This document shows, piece by piece, positions 1-5,660 of a stretch of 11,743 bases of DNA; the stretch's first letter is position 1, and every line of letters starts with the position of its first letter. A program made the translations under genes and the position numbers. The notes under the pieces are model-generated. The model was not told the origin of the DNA. It saw only the letters and a program-made list of their open reading frames with translations, and searched no databases. This DNA is from Flavobacterium sp. (GTDB lineage Bacteria > Bacteroidota > Bacteroidia > Flavobacteriales > Flavobacteriaceae). Location: assembly GCA_030150335.1 (NCBI GenBank), contig JASLGC010000059.1:1-11743 (forward strand), given 5' to 3'.

Positions 1-105
1 TTATGGGAGCACTATGGGAGCACCCAAATTTAAATCGCCAAAAAACGCCTTGCTTATCTTGTATTTACACGGAAAAACAACCTGTATTTTAAAAGATAAA
101 TCCAC

Positions 106-136
106 AAAAAAAGGCCATCGTATGATGACCTTTTTA
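106..136 (-). terminator. Intrinsic terminator after the DUF2147 gene
   Basis: Arms at 108-119 and 124-135 form a 12-bp stem with one G-U wobble on the minus-strand RNA and a four-base loop. The last arm on the minus strand ends in a run of U. It starts 17 bases past the stop codon of the DUF2147 gene, so it probably ends the minus-strand unit. Confidence 0.75.
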
Positions 137-152
137 TATTCTATTTAAAATT

Positions 153-581
153 TTATTCTGCTTTTACCCAAGTTTGTGTTCTACCAAGTAATGATAATCC
201 CACATAACCTCTAACGTCAAGCTTGTCTTTTCCGTTTAATTTCACAGTACATTTATACTGTTTTCCAGATTCTGGATCGGTGATTTTACCTCCGGTATAT
301 TCCTCTCCTTTTTTCGTTAAGCCTTTGATAATAACTAAACCTTCTATTGGTTTACCTTTATCATCCCCTTCACACTTTTCACAAGTAGGGTTCGCTTTAG
401 AAGGATTCAACAATTTCTTTACTTGTCCGTAGTATTTCCCGTCTTTTTCATAAATATTAATGATAGACTTTTCCTTGCCTGTATTGTCATCGATAGTCTT
501 CCACTTACCCACAATACTCTGTGCTTGCATTGATAAAGATACACCAAGTACCATAATCAAGCAGGTTAAATAATTCTTCAT
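153..581 (-). CDS. DUF2147 family exported protein
   Basis: The product is 142 residues. Residues 1-20 form a signal peptide (MKNY, hydrophobic core, cleavage likely after SMQA), so the mature protein of about 122 residues should be periplasmic or surface-exposed. The mature part has the DUF2147 pattern: it opens with IVGKWKTIDD, has a middle NP...C..C segment (CEKC near residues 67-70), then GLVIIKGL, a GGKITDPESGKQYKC stretch, and ends LDVRGYVGLSLLGRTQTWVK. Length matches the family. The family is lipocalin-like in appearance and has no established biochemical function, so none is assigned. It lies 15 bases after yihY on the same strand and may be co-transcribed with it, but a TATATTTG element inside the yihY 3' end could give it its own promoter. 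Confidence 0.88.
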   Translation of the reverse strand: MKNYLTCLIMVLGVSLSMQAQSIVGKWKTIDDNTGKEKSIINIYEKDGKYYGQVKKLLNPSKANPTCEKCEGDDKGKPIEGLVIIKGLTKKGEEYTGGKITDPESGKQYKCTVKLNGKDKLDVRGYVGLSLLGRTQTWVKAE

Positions 582-596
582 AATTTATTGGTTAGT

Positions 597-1520
597 TTAA
601 TGGTTATGATTCAAATATACCTTTTTTTTCGACTTTAGTTTACTTATGGCTAAATTTAATTCGAAACCTAATAATAAGATCATACAGTTGATCCACAAGT
701 AAAACATAACCACTAATAAAGTCCCTATTGAGCCATATAATTCGTTATAACGAGCGAACCTCAACACATATACACTAAATAAATAAGAAGTAAGAATGTA
801 AAGAATTGTAGTAAAGACTGAGCCTATTGAGATAAAAGAAACTCGTTTGGTTTCTTTGGCTCCAAATTTATAGAGAATTGATGTTGTCATTAAAACAACA
901 AGTAACAAGAAAATGCTTCTTGACCACTGAATCAATGTGGAATCAACGTCAAACTTATACATCGCGACTTCCAAAACAACGTAGAAGGCAACTGAAAATA
1001 TAAGCAATACAGCTAAGAACACTGATAGCACTAAGGCTACTAAATACTGTCTGATAATATTTCGTGAGATGCTAATGTGATAGGATGATTCAAAACCTCC
1101 TATAATTGCAAATACTCCATTGGTCATTAAGAATATGGACAAGACAAAACCGGATGATAGTAATGATCGGTAACTGTTGTTCATAATATCGTGAAGAATA
1201 GACTCTATTGCCTCAAATGTATTGGGGGGTACAGAGTTTTCAATAAACTGCATAAAGTCTAATTGAAAATTATCCAACGGAATATAAGGAATAAGGTTTA
1301 GAATGAATAAGGCGAATGGGAATAAGGCCATAAAGAAACTAAAGGCAATTGAACCTGCTCTATAGGAGAAAGCTCCTTTGATAATTCCTACTAAATACAA
1401 CTCAATAAGGTCATATAAAGAATATCCTTCTAAAAAAGAAAAACGAATCTTTTTCAAAAAGGATACAATCTTATTGATAATGGGAATTCTCTCTATTTTA
1501 CTCTCAATTTCTTTCGACAT
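597..1520 (-). CDS. YihY/BrkB (UPF0761) family inner-membrane protein
   Basis: A 307-residue integral membrane protein with about six hydrophobic segments (roughly residues 55-80, 120-142, 160-186, 202-218, 228-252 and 262-288) between a basic N-terminal cytoplasmic part and a basic tail. Family marks are YRAGSIAFSFFMALFPF after the first amphipathic region and the closing YGSIGTLLVVMFYLWINC...LLGFELN block. The family was once called ribonuclease BN or a virulence factor (BrkB), but the RNase label belongs to another protein and the real role is not settled. The gene lies 73 bases downstream of nadC with no terminator between, and 15 bases upstream of the DUF2147 gene. A nadC-yihY arrangement is common in Flavobacteriia as I remember it. 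The ATG start gives a normal N-terminus for the family. Confidence 0.9.
   Translation of the reverse strand: MSKEIESKIERIPIINKIVSFLKKIRFSFLEGYSLYDLIELYLVGIIKGAFSYRAGSIAFSFFMALFPFALFILNLIPYIPLDNFQLDFMQFIENSVPPNTFEAIESILHDIMNNSYRSLLSSGFVLSIFLMTNGVFAIIGGFESSYHISISRNIIRQYLVALVLSVFLAVLLIFSVAFYVVLEVAMYKFDVDSTLIQWSRSIFLLLVVLMTTSILYKFGAKETKRVSFISIGSVFTTILYILTSYLFSVYVLRFARYNELYGSIGTLLVVMFYLWINCMILLLGFELNLAISKLKSKKKVYLNHNH
612..619 (-). promoter_or_regulatory. Candidate -7 element for the DUF2147 gene, inside yihY
   Basis: On the minus strand this reads TATATTTG, an exact match to the Bacteroidota -7 consensus TAnnTTTG. It lies about 30 bases before the ATG of the DUF2147 gene. No clear TTG sits 17-23 bases further upstream, so only half of the promoter is seen. 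The same bases encode Val-Tyr-Leu near the end of YihY, so the match could be chance. Confidence 0.35.
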
Positions 1521-1593
1521 TTTATCGCTTTCTTTTAAAAATGCAGTATTATATCTTATAACGCTTTACGCTCCGAACCATTACTTACTTATT

Positions 1594-2454
1594 TTATAAA
1601 ACGGCTTTTAAACTCAAATCCATATTATAAACAGAATGTGTTAATGCTCCTGAGGAAACATAGTTAACTCCACATAACGCGTATTCTCTTACAGTTGTTT
1701 CATCTATATTACCAGATGACTCTGTCTGACATTGATTGCCGATTATTTTCACCGCTTCTCTTGTCATTGCATAATCAAAGTTATCTAATAAAATACGATG
1801 TACGTTATCACAAGCTAAGATTTGTTGCACTTCATCTATGCTTCTTGCCTCAACAATAATTTTAAGGTCTTTATTATTGTCTTTTAAATATTGATTTGTC
1901 TTTTCAATAGCTTGCTTGATACCACCTGCAAAGTCGATGTGATTGTCTTTCAACATAATCATATCGTATAAGGCAAAACGGTGGTTTTCTCCTCCTGCAA
2001 TCTTCACAGCCCATTTCTCAATAGCTCTAATTCCAGGTGTAGTTTTTCGAGTATCTAATATCTTAGTTCCCGTTCCTTCTAATAAATCAACAAAAACTTT
2101 AGTCTTTGTAGCAATTGCACTCATACGTTGCATTGCATTTAAAACTAAACGCTCGGCTTTTAAAATAGATTGAGATGATCCCGACACATATAAAACAATG
2201 TCACCAACGCTAACTGGCGTTCCATCTTTAATGCATTCTTCAATTTCCAAAGTTGGATCTACGTAATGAAATACCATCTTTGCAAAATCTACTCCCGCTA
2301 TAATACCACTTTCTTTTACAAGCACTTTTGCTTTTCCTTGTGCAGAGGATGGAATACATGCTAAAGAACTATGATCGCCATCTCCTACATCCTCTCTAAT
2401 TGCGTTGCGAATAATAATATCTAACTCTGCCTTAAATTGCTCTATTGAAATCAT
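1594..2454 (-). CDS. nadC: Nicotinate-nucleotide pyrophosphorylase (quinolinate phosphoribosyltransferase)
   Basis: The 286-residue product decarboxylates quinolinate and joins it to PRPP to form nicotinate mononucleotide, CO2 and pyrophosphate, the third step of de novo NAD synthesis in the cytoplasm. Visible family motifs are EDVGDGDHSS (residues 21-30), the ERLVLNAMQRMSAIAT helix (101-116), DTRKTTPG (134-141, the quinolinate-binding Arg-Lys loop), GGENHR (154-159), KDNH (169-172), an EARS strand near 202, LLDN near 222 and SGNI near 247, followed by SSGALTHS. Length is standard. No nadA or nadB is in the window. The ATG is preceded by a U8 tract that belongs to a hairpin ending the upstream DJ-1 gene; there is no Shine-Dalgarno sequence. 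No good own promoter was found, so initiation may depend on read-through or on a start site inside the hairpin region. Confidence 0.97.
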   Translation of the reverse strand: MISIEQFKAELDIIIRNAIREDVGDGDHSSLACIPSSAQGKAKVLVKESGIIAGVDFAKMVFHYVDPTLEIEECIKDGTPVSVGDIVLYVSGSSQSILKAERLVLNAMQRMSAIATKTKVFVDLLEGTGTKILDTRKTTPGIRAIEKWAVKIAGGENHRFALYDMIMLKDNHIDFAGGIKQAIEKTNQYLKDNNKDLKIIVEARSIDEVQQILACDNVHRILLDNFDYAMTREAVKIIGNQCQTESSGNIDETTVREYALCGVNYVSSGALTHSVYNMDLSLKAVL

Positions 2455-2455
2455 A

Positions 2456-2522
2456 TAAAAAAAATTTGCGATGCTAAAATAAGAAATGTTTCATGAACTC
2501 TTCCTTATATAGCATCGCAAAT
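2456..2522 (-). terminator. Hairpin with U8 between the DJ-1 gene and nadC
   Basis: A perfect 13-bp inverted repeat (ATTTGCGATGCTA at 2464-2476 and its complement at 2510-2522) encloses a 33-base loop that can partly extend the stem. On the minus strand it is followed by eight U, then AU and the nadC AUG. It begins 20 bases after the DJ-1 stop codon, so the simplest reading is the DJ-1 terminator. Its position right against nadC also allows an attenuator or a block to ribosome access. Confidence 0.7.
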
Positions 2523-2542
2523 AATGATTATTGTGGTTTTAC

Positions 2543-3118
2543 TTATCCTATTGTAACCCCTAACATCTTATAAAATTCTCTTAGAATTGCTGGATGTCCT
2601 GGCCAAGCTGGAGATGTAACAAGGTTTCCATCTACCACTGCTTTGTCTGCATCTATTTCTTTGTAAACACCTCCTGCAACTGTAATGTCAGGTCCTACCG
2701 CAGGATATGCTGTAAGGGTTCTTCCTTTTAATACATTCGCTGGAGTTAATACTTGAATTCCATGACAGATAGCTGCTACTGGTAAGTTCTTTTCAAAAAA
2801 GTACTGTACGAATTCAATTACTCGATGGTTTAATCTAATATACTCAGAAGATCTTCCTCCACAGATGTATAATCCTGCATAATCTTCTATTTTCACCTCA
2901 TCAAAAGATTTATTAATTACAAAATTATGACCTCTTGATTCAGCATACGTTTGAAAACCTACAAAATCGTGAATAGCTGTTGCTATTACTTCATTCTTCT
3001 TTTTCCCTGGACATACTACATCTACTTTTACTCCAATTGAAAGTAGTGCTTGATAAGGTACCATTACTTCGTAATCTTCTACGAAATCTCCCGCTAACAT
3101 TAAAACTGTTTTTGCCAT
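2543..3118 (-). CDS. DJ-1/PfpI family protein (class I glutamine amidotransferase-like fold)
   Basis: A 191-residue single-domain cytoplasmic protein of the DJ-1/PfpI superfamily. The nucleophile elbow is AAICHG with Cys118 followed by His119; Glu17 in FVEDYE is the expected acidic partner of the cysteine. Other marks are CGGRSSEYIRL (86-96), LKGRTLTAYPAVGPD and the late SPAWPGHP. From memory this is closer to the repeat unit of the plant DJ-1D glyoxalase III proteins than to E. coli YajL. Reported activities in the superfamily include glyoxalase III, chaperone, disputed deglycase and peptidase functions; the sequence cannot choose among them. The gene is divergent from the lipoprotein gene at 3261, and a strong hairpin separates it from nadC downstream. 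Confidence 0.88.
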   Translation of the reverse strand: MAKTVLMLAGDFVEDYEVMVPYQALLSIGVKVDVVCPGKKKNEVIATAIHDFVGFQTYAESRGHNFVINKSFDEVKIEDYAGLYICGGRSSEYIRLNHRVIEFVQYFFEKNLPVAAICHGIQVLTPANVLKGRTLTAYPAVGPDITVAGGVYKEIDADKAVVDGNLVTSPAWPGHPAILREFYKMLGVTIG

Positions 3119-3260
3119 AATTATTATTTTTAATATTAATGCTTCTAAGATAACGCATTATTTAAAAATATCGATGTTATTAAATTGTAAAAAAAGGGCA
3201 ACTATACTTCATCCATTTTCAGTAACTTTAAAACTCTTTAAAACAAAACAATCATTTACT

Positions 3261-3761
3261 ATGAAAACGAAATTTTTAGCCTTTGCTATCTGCTTATTCA
3301 CATTGGTAAGTTGTAATCAAAAAGTAACACCTCCACAAACTGTATCCGTAGAAAACTTATACTCAGTAGAAGTTCCAGGAACTCTTGCTGTCATGGAAGA
3401 TTTATACCCAGATGCAGACTTGCAATATGGGAATACGTTTAAACAAGTATTCTTAGTAACAGCACATGAAGCAAAGGATAAAACAGCTTCTTTTGAGGAA
3501 TTCACTGAAAAGGCGTTAGCTAATTACAACAAGAGACCAAACTATGAAATCATCAAACAAGAAGAAGTTCGCATAAACAGTGTTGCTGGTAAAATGTACG
3601 AATTGAAGATGTCTCAAGGAAATGACGTTATGTTTATGATTCAAGTGGTCTTGGATGGAAAAAAAGCAAACTACCAATTTATTAGTTGGACTCAAGCCAA
3701 AAACCAAGAGGTCGAAACTAAAAACTTCATCAATACACTTTCAACATTTAAAGAACAATAA
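3261..3761 (+). CDS. Putative lipoprotein of unknown function
   Basis: The start is placed at the ATG at 3261, giving 166 residues beginning MKTKFLAFAI; the open frame runs back to 3174 but the extra 29 residues would bury the signal peptide. Residues 1-17 form a lipoprotein signal, with lipobox LVSC and lipidated Cys18. The rest is a compact alpha/beta domain of about 140 residues starting NLYSVEVPGTLAVMEDL and ending NFINTLSTF. This pattern recalls the PsbP/DcrB-like fold of small exported proteins, but that is a guess from shape only. I do not recognise the family. It should be anchored to a membrane on the periplasmic side. No terminator separates it from the azurin gene 118 bases downstream, though that gene has its own promoter. 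Confidence 0.8.
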   Translation: MKTKFLAFAICLFTLVSCNQKVTPPQTVSVENLYSVEVPGTLAVMEDLYPDADLQYGNTFKQVFLVTAHEAKDKTASFEEFTEKALANYNKRPNYEIIKQEEVRINSVAGKMYELKMSQGNDVMFMIQVVLDGKKANYQFISWTQAKNQEVETKNFINTLSTFKEQ

Positions 3762-3788
3762 TTCTTTCTCAAATTAAATCGTAATTAA

Positions 3789-3819
3789 TTGACTACGAAT
3801 ACTAATTGTCGTACCTTTA
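3789..3819 (+). promoter_or_regulatory. Promoter of the azurin gene
   Basis: A TTG at 3789-3791 is followed after 20 bases by TACCTTTA at 3812-3819. This fits the Bacteroidota primary sigma factor pattern (TTG, about 20, TAnnTTTG) with one mismatch in the last base. It predicts a transcript start near 3826 and a leader of about 54 bases. Confidence 0.5.
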
Positions 3820-3879
3820 TTGTACTCAATTAAGAAGAGTAAAAGACATTATTTTAAAAAACTAATTAATAAAGTTATC

Positions 3880-4392
3880 ATGAAGAGATTAAACACCATT
3901 TTAGCATTAGCAATTACAAGTACAATGTTATTTTCTTGTGGAGAGAAAAAAGCTGACAACGCAACTACTGCGCCGGAAGCTACTACTGAAGCACCAGCTG
4001 CTACTGAAGAAGCTCAAGGAGTAAAAGTTACTATCACTGGAGATGACGCTATGAAATTCAGTCAAAATGAAATTCGCGTACCTGTTGGACAAAAAGTTAC
4101 TTTAACGTTGAAACACGTTGGTAAAATGGATAAAGCTATTATGGGACACAACTGGGTTTTATTAAAACCAGGAACTGACTTAGTGGCTTTCGCTACAGAA
4201 GCTTCACAAGCTCCAGATACAGATTATATCCCTGCTGCTGGAAAAGAGAATGTAGTTGCTCACACTAAAACTTTAGGTGGTGGACAATCTGATACTATTG
4301 AATTCACAATTACTGAAGCTGGTACTTATGACTTCTTATGTACATTCCCTGCTCACTTTGCTATGATGCAAGGTAAATTGATTGCTGAATAG
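3880..4392 (+). CDS. Azurin, lipid-anchored blue copper protein
   Basis: The start is placed at 3880 (MKRLNTILAL), giving 170 residues; an in-frame start at 3820 would put 20 basic residues before the signal peptide and overlaps the promoter. Lipobox MLFSC gives lipidated Cys20, followed by a Thr/Ala/Glu-rich linker to about residue 46, then a full cupredoxin domain. All type 1 copper ligands of azurin are present: His90 in MGHNW (with Gly89 as backbone ligand), Cys154, His159 and Met163 in CTFPAHFAMM. The block DYIPAAGKENVVAHTKTLGGG is also typical. Azurin is a one-electron carrier outside the cytoplasm; lipid anchoring in place of the free periplasmic form fits Bacteroidota. The partner enzyme is not encoded here. 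A promoter lies upstream and a terminator follows. Confidence 0.96.
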   Translation: MKRLNTILALAITSTMLFSCGEKKADNATTAPEATTEAPAATEEAQGVKVTITGDDAMKFSQNEIRVPVGQKVTLTLKHVGKMDKAIMGHNWVLLKPGTDLVAFATEASQAPDTDYIPAAGKENVVAHTKTLGGGQSDTIEFTITEAGTYDFLCTFPAHFAMMQGKLIAE

Positions 4393-4419
4393 TCAATTCT
4401 ATAAACAAAATCTAAATAT

Positions 4420-4450
4420 AACAGGTTACTTCGGTAGCCTGTTTTTTTTA
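4420..4450 (+). terminator. Intrinsic terminator after the azurin gene
   Basis: A 10-bp stem (4420-4429 with 4434-4443, one U-G pair) closed by a stable UUCG tetraloop and followed by eight T. It begins 28 bases after the azurin stop codon. Confidence 0.9.
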
Positions 4451-4726
4451 TGTCTATACGCTAAAAAGCTTCAAAAAAGTACTCTCTACTCCTGCTTCTT
4501 ATAAATGACAATGCAAAATATTTTAAAACACTTATTTTATTTCACTAATACAAGTGTTTTTTCATCTATTAAATTCTTATGATTATTTAGATTAAATCTC
4601 AATATATCAAATTAAAAAATATGAATAACATATTTTGAAGTTGTTTTTTTGATAAAGTCTTCAAAAAACACAAGTCAAAACAAGACATAAAAAGACAGTA
4701 TTTCATAATCTTATTTTTCTGACTCA
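4451..4726. other. Long intergenic stretch without a supportable gene
   Basis: This very AT-rich stretch between the azurin terminator and the yceI promoter has no coding sequence I can defend on either strand. It holds two perfect inverted repeats: AAAACACTT at 4525-4533 with its complement at 4552-4560, followed by T residues, and TTTTGAAG at 4633-4640 with its complement at 4659-4666. The first resembles a weak terminator. No TAnnTTTG element was found in front of either on the plus strand or behind them on the minus strand. Confidence 0.5.
4525..4562 (+). terminator. Possible second terminator or hairpin downstream of azurin
   Basis: A perfect 9-bp inverted repeat with an 18-base loop, followed by a T run broken only after 4562. 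The stem is mostly A-T, so it would be weak. It may be a back-up terminator, the end of a small RNA, or chance in AT-rich DNA. Confidence 0.3.
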
Positions 4727-4757
4727 TTGTTTATTACCTATAAGAATTGTACATTTG
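4727..4757 (+). promoter_or_regulatory. Promoter of the YceI-family gene
   Basis: TTG at 4727-4729, a 20-base spacer and TACATTTG at 4750-4757 give an exact match to the Bacteroidota promoter consensus. The predicted transcript start is near 4763, leaving a leader of about 18 bases before the ATG at 4781. It is the best promoter in the window and shows that translation cannot start at the in-frame TTG at 4727. Confidence 0.72.
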
Positions 4758-4780
4758 AGCATAATAAATTAGCAATAAAA

Positions 4781-5479
4781 ATGAAAAAAATCGTATTATC
4801 ATTAGCTGTTATAGCTACTATGACTCTTGCATCTTGTGGTAACAAAAACGCAGATAAAGTAACAACTACTACAGAACAAGAAGTTGCAACTGAAAAAGGA
4901 GAAAAATTCAATGTTAACTTAACTGATAGTTACGTTACTTGGAAAGTAGGACACAAAGGAGGATTAGACCCAAGATTTGGTAAAATCTCTTTACAATCAG
5001 GAGATATCGCTGTTGATGCTTCAGGTTTAAATGCAGGTCACTATGTTATGGATATGAATACTATCGCTGTAGATAGAGAATCTGTAAGTAAAGATGAAGA
5101 TGTTGCTAAATTAGAAGGTCACTTAAAAAATGCTGATTTCTTTGACGTTGAGAAATTCCCAACAGTTACTTTCCATATTACTAAAGTTGAAGATTTAGAT
5201 ACAACTAAAGTTGAAAGTAAAATTGAAGGTGCTAACAAATTAGTAAGCGGAAACTTAACAATCTTAGACAAACCAGTTAATATTACTTTCCCAGCTAAAG
5301 TTACTATCGCAGATGGTAAAGCTACTGTAGAAGCTAACTTCGTAGCACAACGTACTGATTGGGGTATCAAATTTGGTACAACTGATAAATCAGGTGCTGC
5401 TTTAAGTCCTGCAGATTGGGGTATTAGCCAAGATATGGAAATTGGAATTCATTTAGTAGCTGATAAAGTAACTGAATAA
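4781..5479 (+). CDS. YceI-domain lipoprotein (polyisoprenoid-binding family)
   Basis: A 232-residue product from the ATG at 4781; the frame is open back to 4727, but that stretch holds the promoter. Residues 1-18 are a lipoprotein signal with lipobox LASC and lipidated Cys19, followed by a Thr/Glu-rich linker to about residue 42. The YceI beta-barrel domain fills the rest: DSYVTWKVGHKGG near 49-61, a GKISLQSGDIAVD strand, the hallmark LEGHLKNADFFDVEKFPTVTF (111-131), VSGNLTILDK and a closing TDWGIKFG...DWGISQDMEIGIHLVA. YceI proteins are lipocalin-like and bind long isoprenoid chains such as quinone or polyprenol tails, mostly in the periplasm. The role here is not known; next to azurin it could serve envelope redox or lipid stress. 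It has its own promoter and terminator, so it is probably a single-gene unit. Confidence 0.95.
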   Translation: MKKIVLSLAVIATMTLASCGNKNADKVTTTTEQEVATEKGEKFNVNLTDSYVTWKVGHKGGLDPRFGKISLQSGDIAVDASGLNAGHYVMDMNTIAVDRESVSKDEDVAKLEGHLKNADFFDVEKFPTVTFHITKVEDLDTTKVESKIEGANKLVSGNLTILDKPVNITFPAKVTIADGKATVEANFVAQRTDWGIKFGTTDKSGAALSPADWGISQDMEIGIHLVADKVTE

Positions 5480-5503
5480 TTCAAAATCTTATATGATTTA
5501 TAT

Positions 5504-5531
5504 AAAGCCACTCATTTTGAGTGGCTTTTTT
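5504..5531 (+). terminator. Intrinsic terminator after the YceI gene
   Basis: A perfect 10-bp stem (AAAGCCACTC at 5504-5513 with 5519-5528), a five-base loop and six T. It lies 24 bases after the stop codon. Confidence 0.93.
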
Positions 5532-5562
5532 CTTTTCAGAATTCTCTATTAGAATACAGCCC

Positions 5563-5589
5563 TTGTTTTAAAAGAAATAAGTAACTTTG
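5563..5589 (+). promoter_or_regulatory. Promoter of the YpdA-family gene
   Basis: TAACTTTG at 5582-5589 matches the -7 consensus exactly. A TTG at 5563-5565 lies 16 bases upstream, slightly shorter than the usual spacer. The predicted leader to the ATG at 5661 is about 65 bases, with no clear structure seen in it. Confidence 0.5.
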
Positions 5590-5660
5590 TAATTCTTACA
5601 TTAAAGGAATAAACAATTTTATAGTATTTAAAACAAAACTATAAGCAATAGAATATTATT

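Noticed and set aside
3185..3230. TAACTTTA at 3223-3230 as promoter of the first lipoprotein gene
   Set aside because: The octamer has one mismatch and the nearest TTG is about 35 bases upstream, far outside the normal spacer.
3174..3260. N-terminal extension of the first lipoprotein from an in-frame start at 3174
   Set aside because: It would place 29 mostly basic residues before a clear lipoprotein signal peptide; the ATG at 3261 gives a normal signal.
3820..3879. N-terminal extension of azurin from an in-frame start at 3820
   Set aside because: The stretch overlaps the predicted transcript start and would bury the lipoprotein signal that begins at 3880.
4727..4780. Start of the YceI gene at the TTG at 4727
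   Set aside because: This TTG is the -33 element of an exact promoter match; the predicted transcript starts downstream of it.
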